Part shown: piece by piece, positions 1-5,205 of the stretch | Numbering within the stretch: position 1 is the stretch's first letter | Layout of the letters: each line of letters starts with the position of its first letter | From: Chitinophaga pinensis | Lineage (GTDB): Bacteria > Bacteroidota > Bacteroidia > UKL13-3 | Length of the DNA: 10,231 nt | Direction of reading: 5' to 3' | Assembly (NCBI GenBank): GCA_945875195.1 | Contig: CAMCJW010000083.1 | Coordinates: 1 to 10,231 of the forward strand | Notes under the pieces: model-generated | The model's database searches: none | What the model saw: only the letters and a program-made list of their open reading frames with translations | What the model was told of the DNA's origin: nothing | Made by a program: the position numbers and the translations under genes

Positions 1-1
1 A

Positions 2-250
2 TTTTGGGAAAAAGAATTCAAACAACTGAAGCCAAGAAAAACAGCAGGAGGCAGCAGAAAATACCATGTGGAAGATGTTGCAACCTTAAAACGCATTTAC
101 CATTTGGTAAAAGTAGAAGGTTATACCATTGCAGGTGCCAATGAACGCCTAAAAGTAAAATCTGATGCACCAGCAGATTTAGAACAAGTAAAAATTAAAC
201 TCACAGAAATAAAGCGGTTTTTATTAGAACTCAAACAAAATATCAGTTAA
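2..250 (+). CDS. MerR-family transcriptional regulator, C-terminal part (5' end outside window)
   Basis: The frame is open from the first bases of the window, so this is the 3' part of a gene that starts upstream. The visible protein opens FWEKEF, continues through LKPRKTAGGSRKYHVEDV and LKRIYHLVKVEGYTIAGA, and ends after about 82 residues. This is the second half of a MerR-type winged helix-turn-helix: the LRFWE helix, the basic GG-R-Y wing, the DV-L-I helix and the G-T-I-GA turn. The family binds promoter DNA as dimers. No effector domain follows, as in the small MerR proteins common in Bacteroidota, so the inducer cannot be guessed. An internal GTG at 68 would cut through the wing and is not a credible start. 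The stop lies 8 nt before gldC, so the two genes may be co-transcribed. Confidence 0.85.
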   Translation, partial: FWEKEFKQLKPRKTAGGSRKYHVEDVATLKRIYHLVKVEGYTIAGANERLKVKSDAPADLEQVKIKLTEIKRFLLELKQNIS

Positions 251-258
251 AAAAATAT

Positions 259-627
259 ATGACAACACCATCAAAAGAAGTAGCCAAAACATCACAAATT
301 AGAATTGATGTTCACTTAAACAAAGAAAATTTACCAGTAAATATTGAATGGGATGCAGATGATGCAGATTTTGAAGGCAAAGAATCTGCGAAAGGAATGA
401 TGTTAAGCATTTTTGATGGCTTACAACAAAATGCCATGCGCATTGATTTATGGACCGATGACATGAATGTAGAAGAAATGAATTTATTTATGTTTCAAAC
501 TTTAGCCACCATGTGCGATACCTTTGAAAAAGCCACTGGCAACAAAGAATTAAGCGATGAGATGCGTGATTTTGTGCACCATTTTGGCCACAAAGCCAAT
601 GTATTTGGTCCAGAACACCAGCACTAA
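259..627 (+). CDS. gldC: Gliding motility protein GldC
   Basis: A 122-residue protein with no signal peptide or membrane segment. It is recognised as GldC from the combination of INxTADD-like INIEWDADD (residues 28-36), the KGMMLSIFD block (45-53), RIDLWTDDM-VEEM (61-74), the FQTLATM-DTFEKATGN block (79-95) and EMRDFVHHF (101-109). The length is close to that of other GldC proteins, with a slightly longer His-rich tail. GldC is a small cytoplasmic protein needed for efficient gliding in Flavobacterium johnsoniae, where its gene lies beside gldB; its biochemical role is not settled. Here gldB is not adjacent: the neighbours are a MerR regulator and an ECF sigma factor. The ATG start follows the preceding stop by 8 nt, with no clear Shine-Dalgarno sequence, which is normal in this phylum. 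Confidence 0.9.
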   Translation: MTTPSKEVAKTSQIRIDVHLNKENLPVNIEWDADDADFEGKESAKGMMLSIFDGLQQNAMRIDLWTDDMNVEEMNLFMFQTLATMCDTFEKATGNKELSDEMRDFVHHFGHKANVFGPEHQH

Positions 628-632
628 TTCTT

Positions 633-1157
633 TTGGAATTTAACGCCTTATATGAAACCTTAAAGCACCGTGTTTACAACACGGTGCTTTCTTATTTACA
701 ATCGGCAGAAGATGCCCAAGAAGTGACCCAAGATGTGTTTTTAGAGGTTCACCAAAAGTTGCCAAGCTATAGAGAAGAAGCGCAAATTAGCACATGGGTT
801 TATCGCATTGCCATCAATAAAAGCCTCGATTTTCTTAGGTTCAAAAATAGAAAAAAGCGATTCGCCTTTTTAACCAGTTTATGGCATCCAGAAAGCGGAG
901 AATTGCAATACGACCAAAGTGATTTTATTCATCCAGGCATTCAATTGGAAAGAAAAGAACAAGCAAAGTATTTATTTAAGGCTTTGAATGAACTCACCCA
1001 AAGTCAGAAAACAGCATTTATTTTAATTTACATTGAAAGCTTGCCTTATGCAGATGCCGCCAAAATAATGGAGGTAAGCGTTAAAGCATTGGAGAGTTTG
1101 GTTCAGAGAGCCAAGAAAACACTTCGAGAAAAATTAAAAAATAATAGAAACAGCTAG
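633..1157 (+). CDS. ECF-type RNA polymerase sigma factor (TTG start)
   Basis: A 174-residue sigma-70 family protein with only regions 2 and 4, hence of the extracytoplasmic-function class. Region 2 covers about residues 1-70: the FNALYETLKHRVYN helix, the AEDAQEVTQDVF core-binding helix and STWVYRIAINKSLDFLR, which recognises the -10 element. Region 4 covers about 112-168 (LTQSQKTAFILIYIESLPYADAA, then the recognition helix KALESLVQRAKKTLREKL). A basic, variable linker joins them. The start is the TTG at 633: there is no in-frame ATG between an in-frame TGA at 567 and the conserved region, and the TTG gives the usual MxFNxLY opening. It lies 5 nt after gldC, so translation may be coupled. A probable membrane anti-sigma factor and a periplasmic sensor-like protein follow directly, so it is presumably held inactive until an envelope signal arrives. 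Confidence 0.88.
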   Translation: MEFNALYETLKHRVYNTVLSYLQSAEDAQEVTQDVFLEVHQKLPSYREEAQISTWVYRIAINKSLDFLRFKNRKKRFAFLTSLWHPESGELQYDQSDFIHPGIQLERKEQAKYLFKALNELTQSQKTAFILIYIESLPYADAAKIMEVSVKALESLVQRAKKTLREKLKNNRNS

Positions 1158-1165
1158 AAGGATTA

Positions 1166-1492
1166 TTGTCAGGAAATCGTCAAATACAGAAAGCAATGGA
1201 TCAAAAGAAAGAAATATGGATAGAAGAAGTGCTCAATAGCATTGATGGCATAACTCGAGCGGAAGCTCCAGATGACATTGAAGTAAAAATCCTACAGAAA
1301 ATAAATGCACCACAGGCAAAAGTGATTAAATTGGAATCTCCTCAATTTAGGTGGCTTGCTGCTGGCATAGTTTTATTGATAGGACTTAATATGTTGCTAC
1401 TTTCACAAAAACACAAAAATCAATCGAATCAAATCAGAGTTAACCAAAACCATGAATATGATTTTGGTTCAAATGATCTTATAAAATTGTAA
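1166..1492 (+). CDS. Probable membrane-bound anti-sigma factor, single transmembrane segment
   Basis: A 108-residue protein that I do not recognise by sequence family alone. About 60 polar residues come first, including the LNSIDGITRAEAPDDIEVKI stretch (23-42), which resembles short cytoplasmic domains encoded after ECF sigma genes in Bacteroidota. One hydrophobic span follows (about 62-80, RWLAAGIVLLIGLNMLLLS), then a short polar tail. An N-terminal sigma-binding domain plus a single span and tiny periplasmic tail is the layout of CnrY-like anti-sigma factors. The gene lies 8 nt after the sigma gene and 2 nt before a periplasmic helical protein. The frame begins at a TTG at 1166 with AGAAGGA just upstream; an ATG at 1196 (residue 11) is an alternative start and would keep the whole recognisable part. 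The anti-sigma role is inferred from context and topology. Confidence 0.65.
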   Translation: MSGNRQIQKAMDQKKEIWIEEVLNSIDGITRAEAPDDIEVKILQKINAPQAKVIKLESPQFRWLAAGIVLLIGLNMLLLSQKHKNQSNQIRVNQNHEYDFGSNDLIKL

Positions 1493-1494
1493 GT

Positions 1495-1971
1495 ATGAAA
1501 AAAGAATCATTTTGGAAAATTTTGGCTACCATTTTATTGTTGGTAAATATAGGAACCTTAGGCTTTTTGGTGTTAGATAGGAAAGGTGGAAATATGCCAG
1601 CCAAACCAGATAAATTAATCATTGAAGGGCTGCATTTAGATGCCTTGCAAGTTGAACAATTTCAACAATTAAAAAAGGCACATAGAAATGGCATTGATTC
1701 TTTGGATGAAGCAGAAAAACAAGTTAGAAAATCCATTTTTGCAGAAATTCAAAAAGGCTTGGGTAGCGACAGTATTCAAAACCAAAACTTACAAAAACTT
1801 GCTGAAATTAGGAACCAAAAAGACCAGACTACCTTGCTCCATTTTAAGGCGCTTTATAAATTATGCAGAGAAGATCAAAAGGCCTACTACCACAATACAA
1901 TTGAAGAAGTAGCAAAAATACTTATGCGTGGCAAACCAGGTGCGAGGGAACCAAAAATAGGTAAGTCATAA
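1495..1971 (+). CDS. Membrane-anchored periplasmic CpxP/Spy/CnrX-like helical protein
   Basis: A 158-residue protein with an N-terminal hydrophobic anchor (about residues 8-27) followed by an all-helical, charged domain. The LHLDALQVEQFQQLKKAH segment (46-63), the long KQVRKSIFAEI helix (75-85) and LLHFKALYKLCREDQKAYYH (114-133) match the pattern of the LTxxQ/heavy-metal-resistance superfamily (CpxP, Spy, ZraP, CnrX). The terminal 'LC-x-DQ-x-x-Y' block is typical of Bacteroidota members. Proteins of this fold act in the periplasm as chaperones or metal sensors that feed signals to regulators. Histidines 47, 63, 116 and 133 could bind metal, but I cannot align them with the CnrX ligands. It is the last gene of the sigma module, starting 2 nt after the putative anti-sigma stop. 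Its final 6 nt overlap the RHS pseudogene on the other strand. No terminator hairpin was seen after it. Confidence 0.7.
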   Translation: MKKESFWKILATILLLVNIGTLGFLVLDRKGGNMPAKPDKLIIEGLHLDALQVEQFQQLKKAHRNGIDSLDEAEKQVRKSIFAEIQKGLGSDSIQNQNLQKLAEIRNQKDQTTLLHFKALYKLCREDQKAYYHNTIEEVAKILMRGKPGAREPKIGKS

Positions 1972-2337
1972 TTTTTTTCTGTTTGCATCCAACATTTTAA
2001 ATCTTTTTGTTGTAACATTAACATATTCACCATTCGGTTCACCAAACCAAATTGGGCTGTTTAATAAATAACAATAACTCGAGTAATCTGGATAAAACAT
2101 ACCTTGTGGGTCCATAGAAAACCACCGACCCAATCTTGCATCCTAAATCCTAGCTCCAAAATCATAGGCATTTCCTTCACCTGCTACTTCATCATCACGC
2201 TTTTGACAATTGAAGGAGAAGAGGTAGGTGATTGTGTCGGATTTTAGAGGCGATTTTTTTCCCTTAGTGCATTTATTTGAAAATGCACCAAAATGGCGGT
2301 AAGGCTTGGTGTGTATGTTAGTGCGAAGGTTTTGCAT
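1966..2337 (-). pseudogene. Decayed RHS-repeat-associated core fragment, interrupted by an in-frame TAG
   Basis: On the minus strand, one frame reads from an ATG at 2337 through YLFSFN, QKRDDEVAGEGNAYDFGARI, a TAG stop at 2145-2143, then DARLGRWFSMDP, YPDYSSYCYLLNSPI and FGEPNGEYVNV to a TGA at 1968-1966. Together these parts form the RHS-associated core signature (DDE-GxGN-YDFGARIYDARLGRW-DP-YP-SPYNY-NNP-DP-G). The stop sits exactly where intact Bacteroidota members usually have Tyr, so a TAT to TAG change explains it. Upstream, no long RHS/YD-repeat frame remains, and downstream only about 58 residues follow, with no toxin domain recognised. Intact RHS proteins are large surface or secreted shells carrying variable C-terminal toxins. 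This is a dead 3' fragment. Its upstream half is part of a direct repeat with a second copy near 3.6 kb. Confidence 0.8.
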
Positions 2338-2379
2338 TAATAGAACAATTGATTTATTACCTCATCGTATTGATAAAGC
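2218..2379. repeat. Direct repeat, copy A (162 bp)
   Basis: This block aligns without gaps to 3595-3756 with about 13 mismatches counted by eye, roughly 92% identity, in the same orientation and 1377 bp apart. It covers the front of the RHS remnant plus about 42 bp upstream of its ATG. All 11 differences inside the shared frame fall in nine codons, and every one of these codons changes amino acid. That argues against selection on the protein since the two copies separated. Confidence 0.9.
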
Positions 2380-2465
2380 AAATTAGGTAGTAAAAACTTA
2401 AATAGACGAATTTCGACTATGGCTAAAATTTGTTTTCCTTATTTCAAATAAGTTAATTTATGATT

Positions 2466-2759
2466 TTAGAATTTCTTTTTCCGTGGGCTTTTACGAGTAT
2501 CATAAAAGGTGATCAAAACAATACGATTCACATAGATTTTATAAATGAGTAAGTTTTGTGGGGTAACTAATGCTTCATGAATATTCTTCTTATTTGTTTT
2601 TCTGAACATCAATGGGTACTCAGAAATATAACTTATAACATTTTCAGTTGCAACTAGAAAATTGTCAACCTCCTTATCCGTCCAATTTTCTTGTAAATAT
2701 TCGACTACTTTATAAAAGGTTGCCTCTGATTGGGGTGACCAAATTATTTCTTTAGCCAT
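2466..2759 (-). CDS. RelE/ParE-family toxin of a type II toxin-antitoxin pair
   Basis: A 97-residue basic protein. The start (WSPQSEATFYKVVEYLQENW, residues 7-26) is the two-helix opening of the ParE/RelE fold. The middle (about 46-63) carries the usual EYP-M and basic stretch. The end, IYKIYVNRIVLITFYDTRKS (72-91), is the terminal beta hairpin, followed by the D-[TN]-R-x-x-P motif of Bacteroidota ParE-like toxins. Family members poison either DNA gyrase (ParE) or translating ribosomes (RelE), and sequence inspection does not decide which. The gene overlaps the antitoxin end by 16 nt, the usual layout for translational coupling with the antitoxin first. It looks intact and is the most complete gene pair in the degenerate middle region. 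Confidence 0.82.
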   Translation of the reverse strand: MAKEIIWSPQSEATFYKVVEYLQENWTDKEVDNFLVATENVISYISEYPLMFRKTNKKNIHEALVTPQNLLIYKIYVNRIVLITFYDTRKSPRKKKF

Positions 2760-2980
2760 TTCTTCACCCTTTTCATAACTTCTGCATGAGGTGTTCCTTC
2801 ACCTCTATCGGCTTCTTTAACGCCCTGCTCTACTGAAGCTCTAACATCATCAGGCAGACTCTCAAACCAATTTGTTTCTGGGTGTGTATCAAATATAGCT
2901 TTGATATGATTGATTATTCCTTTGTCTTGGGTATCAATGATTTTCTTAGCTAAATCTAGTTTTATCGTATCGATGCTCAT
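2744..2980 (-). CDS. Antitoxin partner of the RelE/ParE-like toxin
   Basis: A 78-residue acidic-then-basic protein encoded just upstream of the toxin and overlapping it by 16 nt. The core W-x-x-LPDDVRASVEQGVKEADRG (from residue 38) and the tail TPHAEVMKRVKKWLKK (63-78) match the small antitoxins that accompany ParE/RelE toxins in Bacteroidota: LP-E-V--SI-EG--E-D-GE--PH-EVM-. The helical C-terminal half is expected to wrap the toxin. The N-terminal part (IKLDLAKKIIDTQD) is a helix of unclear role, with no obvious ribbon-helix-helix. Such antitoxins usually repress their own operon, but I found no convincing operator palindrome directly before the ATG. Family assignment rests on the motif and on the gene pairing. 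Confidence 0.8.
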   Translation of the reverse strand: MSIDTIKLDLAKKIIDTQDKGIINHIKAIFDTHPETNWFESLPDDVRASVEQGVKEADRGEGTPHAEVMKRVKKWLKK

Positions 2981-2998
2981 TTGTTTATTTTTTCAATT

Positions 2999-3006
2999 CA
3001 AATCTA
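2999..3006 (-). promoter_or_regulatory. Possible -7 element for the toxin-antitoxin operon
   Basis: TAGATTTG on the minus strand matches the Bacteroidota -7 consensus TAnnTTTG exactly and lies 18 bp before the antitoxin ATG. No TTG lies 17-23 bp upstream of it. Without the -33 element this stays a weak call, because the motif is common in AT-rich DNA. Confidence 0.3.
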
Positions 3007-3225
3007 CATAAAAATCAGTTAATAAAATATACCCAATAGATGAACCTTGCTAACCTGTTTTGGATGAAGTTATGAAAGTTACAGTTTAACTTTTTGGATT
3101 GTTCTTGTTAGAACATACATAATCACATTTATAACCATTACTTCCAGTTTTGAATTTTCAACAAAACTTAATTTTTTTGGTGGCATCATATTGATTCTCC
3201 CTATATATACTATACCTGAACCAAT

Positions 3226-3290
3226 GAACCACTAGGCTGTAACCTTAGAGTGACAAAGAACCTAGTGGTTCAAGCGCTTTGAACCACTAG
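3226..3290. repeat. Three alternating palindromic words; two mutually exclusive hairpins
   Basis: GAACCACTAGG (3226-3236) is followed by its exact reverse complement CCTAGTGGTTC (3261-3271) and again by GAACCACTAG (3281-3290). The second and third words extend to a perfect 12-bp stem, CTAGTGGTTCAA with TTGAACCACTAG, around a 5-nt GCGCT loop (3262-3290). The first and second words can instead form an 11-bp stem with a 24-nt loop. No U-tract follows, so this is not an ordinary terminator. It could be a REP-like palindrome, a protein-binding site or an end of a vanished mobile element. Confidence 0.85.
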
Positions 3291-3561
3291 ATTTCATAAG
3301 CGTATGATTATCTGTTAATTATTAAGCGACTAAAAAATTCAATATCATCAAAGCAATTTGGGCCTAAAGTCTCACAAATTTGTTCGACTCCAAAAGCCTC
3401 AATCAAATATAAGAATAAAAATGATTATTTAATTCTAGTAAATAAAATTTTGGGTTTGGTGATTAATAGACCTAAGGCTGCCTTCTTAAAGCTTCCTGAG
3501 TGAGGTTTGTGCAACTTCAAATTGGGAATAAGAGGTGGCAACCTTTGGGTAGAAGGGAATG

Positions 3562-3714
3562 CTAAAAAATAAGTTTGGAATTACCATAGAAACCGAAGAG
3601 GTAGTTGATTGTGTCGGATTTTAGGTGCGGGTTTTTGCTCTTAGTGTATTTATTTGAAAATGCACCAAAATGGCTGTAAGGCCTGGTTTGTATGTTAGTG
3701 CGAAGGTTTTGCAT
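3562..3714 (-). pseudogene. Truncated second RHS-related remnant
   Basis: From an ATG at 3714 the minus strand encodes 50 residues: MQNLRTNIQTRPYSHFGAFS at the start and NYLFGFYGNSKLIF before a TAG. The first 42 residues align with remnant A at about 79% identity. After LFGF the similarity stops, and the DDE-GxGN-YDFGARI core that follows in copy A is absent. The copy is therefore cut at or near 3594, and the sequence beyond it is unrelated. It is not expected to be functional. Confidence 0.65.
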
Positions 3715-3756
3715 TAATAAAACAATTGATTTATTACCTCATCGTATTGATATAGC
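3595..3756. repeat. Direct repeat, copy B (162 bp)
   Basis: This is the partner of 2218-2379: the same orientation and length, ungapped, with about 13 mismatches. Similarity ends abruptly on both sides. The left edge coincides with the loss of the RHS core sequence. The segment between the copies carries the toxin-antitoxin pair and the palindrome cluster. Confidence 0.9.
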
Positions 3757-3857
3757 CAAAATAAACTTTAATTTTTTTCTAGGAAGAAAAAACGGTCTTT
3801 GTTAGGTTTGGTTAAATAGAATTATTGGAATGATGTAATAATAGCACCTATCAAATT

Positions 3858-4013
3858 TTAGATTGAAAGAGCACTCTTCTTTTTACCTTTTTGAATAGGT
3901 CTTTTCAATTTATTCTTTTGATTCTTTATCCATTCACTGATGCGCATAAATTCTTGAACGGAAGGTTGTTTTCCAGTAGTATAAAAGTCAATATTTTTTG
4001 GTTCTTTTATCAA
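3858..4013 (-). CDS. Small basic hypothetical protein, no ATG, possibly degenerate
   Basis: An open frame of 51 residues starting at a TTG: IKEPKNIDFYTTGKQPSVQE (residues 2-21), then FMRISEWIKNQKNK and a lysine-rich tail. The composition looks like a real small protein, and the KEP-x-x-IDF-x-TTG-x-QPS opening reminds me of short uncharacterised Bacteroidota proteins, but I cannot name a family. No ATG exists in the frame: the upstream stop is only four codons before the TTG. The true start may have been lost, or TTG is used. It lies 36 nt after the antitoxin-like frame on the same strand and could be part of a two- or three-gene unit. Confidence 0.4.
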   Translation of the reverse strand: MIKEPKNIDFYTTGKQPSVQEFMRISEWIKNQKNKLKRPIQKGKKKSALSI

Positions 4014-4049
4014 AAATACAGCGTATTAAAATTCTGCTTTTATTGAACA

Positions 4050-4205
4050 TTATTTTTCCTTTAGCTTCAAGCTGTTGACTCTTAAATATTCTTTAATTTG
4101 TTCGAATGATTTACCGGTTAAATCAACAGAAATTTGTTCCTTTATTTTTCTAAAGGTAGCCACAGTGTCGAAATCTTTTTCCTGGTTTTTAGTTTTAGTC
4201 TTCAT
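4050..4205 (-). CDS. Small antitoxin-like protein, apparently orphan
   Basis: A 51-residue frame with an ATG start: a lysine-rich beginning, then EKDFDTVATFRKIKEQISVD (residues 9-28) and FEQIKEYLRVNSLKLKEK. The KDFD-V--xR-IR-xI---x-xM-FEQIKEYL pattern is that of very short helical antitoxin-like proteins in Bacteroidota and Cyanobacteria, usually encoded next to a PIN- or RelE-type toxin. No such toxin is recognisable on either side, so it is an orphan or its partner has been lost. The ATG overlaps the end of the preceding frame by 11 nt. The assignment rests on resemblance by eye only. Confidence 0.5.
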   Translation of the reverse strand: MKTKTKNQEKDFDTVATFRKIKEQISVDLTGKSFEQIKEYLRVNSLKLKEK

Positions 4206-4365
4206 ATTCAGTTATTTCTTTTGGGGATCTTATTTCAAGGGGGGTATAATTTAAACGAATATTTATTGAATTATAACCCATTAATGCCTCATATTGTGAC
4301 TGGCGAATTTTAGCTTTAATATCAGTTAAAAACTCTATATAAGGAGCATTATTTGTCTTAGTCAT
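4195..4365 (-). CDS. Small hypothetical protein, possibly a chimeric remnant
   Basis: A 56-residue frame with an ATG start. Residues 9-29 (YIEFLTDIKAKIRQSQYEAL, then M) resemble the N-terminal helix of DUF1016/YhcG-type nuclease proteins. The resemblance then stops, and the remaining residues (YTPLEIRSPKEITEYED) match nothing I know. The frame overlaps the following antitoxin-like gene by 11 nt, which suggests translational coupling and a real small operon. A deletion joining the front of one gene to the tail of another is an alternative. There is no clear promoter. Confidence 0.4.
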   Translation of the reverse strand: MTKTNNAPYIEFLTDIKAKIRQSQYEALMGYNSINIRLNYTPLEIRSPKEITEYED

Positions 4366-4429
4366 GGTGGTAAAATTAGGAATAAGATTTTAAAAAATAA
4401 GAACAATAACTCTCAAAAATCATGTTGAT

Positions 4430-4573
4430 TCACCCCAGTGGATGCCATTTATTAATCAATTCTCGTTACTCATCCATAGATTTTTGGCGGTAAACAAGTG
4501 TGCTTCCTATCCATTTATGACCAACTAACAACTGAACCTGTTCTATATGAGCTGATTTTTTAGTTTCAGGTCT
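4430..4573 (-). pseudogene. C-terminal remnant of a tyrosine recombinase/integrase
   Basis: Between a TAA at 4576-4574 and a TGA at 4432-4430 the minus strand reads HIEQVQLLVGHKWIGSTLVY, then RQKSMDE, an internal TAA at 4468-4466, and RELINKWHPLG. The LLVGH-x5-T-x2-Y arrangement is box II of tyrosine recombinases: the catalytic His of (L)GH and the nucleophilic Tyr nine residues later, as in XerD. The Y-RQ---D--REL---HPLG tail is typical of some Bacteroidota integrases. The internal stop probably replaced a Gln codon (CAA to TAA). The rest of the catalytic domain, including the first Arg and the HxxR box, is missing upstream. This is a dead tail of an integrase and marks the edge of a former mobile element. 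Confidence 0.7.
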
Positions 4574-4662
4574 TTATTTCAAACAATTAATAAAAATTAC
4601 AATCATTTAATCCAAGTAACTCATAATATTTGCACTAAAAATTATAACACAATAAACTATAC

Positions 4663-5169
4663 ATGAACAAAAACGCGGCATATTATATTGAAAAACTTGG
4701 TTTGAACCAACACGTTGAAGGCGGCAGCTTTGTTGAAACTTACAGAAGCAACATACAAATCACCAAACAACATTTGCCAAGTATTTTTACAGGCGATTGT
4801 AACATCAGCACTGCTATTTATTTCTTATTGGAGCATGGGCAATATTCAGCATTTCACAAAATTGCCTCTGATGAAATGTGGCATTTTTATGCAGGAAGTA
4901 CTTTAACCATTTATGAATTGGATCAAACCGGAAAATTAATAACCCATAAATTGGGCAATGATTTAGAAGCCGGTGAATCTTTTCAATGTGTGATAAAAGC
5001 CGGCAATTGGTTTGGCTCAAGATGCGAGGTAAAAAACTCTTTTAGCCTTGCTGGCTGCACAGTTTCGCCTGGCTTCGATTTCAATGATTTTGAATTAGCC
5101 AACAAGGCAGATCTTATAAATCAATATCCAACCTACCAAAACCTCATTGAAGAAATGTGCGCTTCATAA
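4663..5169 (+). CDS. DUF985 / cupin_5 family protein
   Basis: A 168-residue single-domain cupin of the DUF985 family (related to yeast YML079w). The diagnostic blocks are all present: VEGGSFVETYRS (18-29), STAIYFLLE (49-57), SAFHKIASDEMWHFYAG (62-78), LGNDLEAGESFQCVI (97-111), AGNWFGSRC (113-121) and LAGCTVSPGFDFNDFELA (129-146). The fold is a small beta barrel; its His and Glu residues (H65, E71, H74) are the likely metal or ligand site. The physiological substrate of the family is not established. The length matches single-domain members, so it appears complete and intact, in contrast to the decayed region just upstream. It is probably co-transcribed with the DinB-like gene 36 nt downstream. 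Confidence 0.88.
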   Translation: MNKNAAYYIEKLGLNQHVEGGSFVETYRSNIQITKQHLPSIFTGDCNISTAIYFLLEHGQYSAFHKIASDEMWHFYAGSTLTIYELDQTGKLITHKLGNDLEAGESFQCVIKAGNWFGSRCEVKNSFSLAGCTVSPGFDFNDFELANKADLINQYPTYQNLIEEMCAS

Positions 5170-5205
5170 AAAAAATTGTTCCTTTGTTGCTTATTAGTAA
5201 AAACC

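Larger units (their letters stand above)
2981..3561. other. Gene-poor stretch between the toxin-antitoxin pair and RHS remnant B
   Basis: About 580 bp without a convincing gene. It holds the possible TA promoter, the CACTAG palindrome cluster and only short frames. On the minus strand near 3470-3560, two overlapping frames each look faintly protein-like: one ends VAQTSLRKL and the other contains LHKPHSGSFKKAALG. Neither has a start or a recognisable family. They may be decayed coding sequence joined to the truncated RHS copy B. Confidence 0.6.

Noticed and set aside
1688..1912. 74-codon plus-strand frame inside the CpxP-like gene
   Set aside because: Fully contained in another frame of a gene with family features; lysine-rich composition typical of an out-of-frame shadow.
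1972..1978. T-run after the CpxP-like gene as a terminator
   Set aside because: No stem precedes it; it lies directly at the stop codon and is also codons of the RHS remnant on the other strand.
3079..3189. Minus-strand frame of 36 codons starting with two ATGs (MMPPKKLSFVENSKLEVMVI at the start)
   Set aside because: Too short, no recognisable family, no promoter or ribosome-binding signal; chance frame in AT-rich DNA is equally likely.
3226..3290. Palindrome cluster as a CRISPR array or a rho-independent terminator
   Set aside because: Words alternate in orientation, spacers are unequal and there are only three units, so it is not CRISPR; no U-tract follows the stems, so it is not a terminator.
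4624..4632. TAATATTTG before the cupin gene as a -7 promoter element
   Set aside because: One base off the TAnnTTTG spacing and no TTG at the right distance upstream.
5176..5205. TTG-initiated ten-residue extension of the DinB-like protein
   Set aside because: The extension is hydrophobic and not family-like; the ATG at 5206 gives a normal N terminus.
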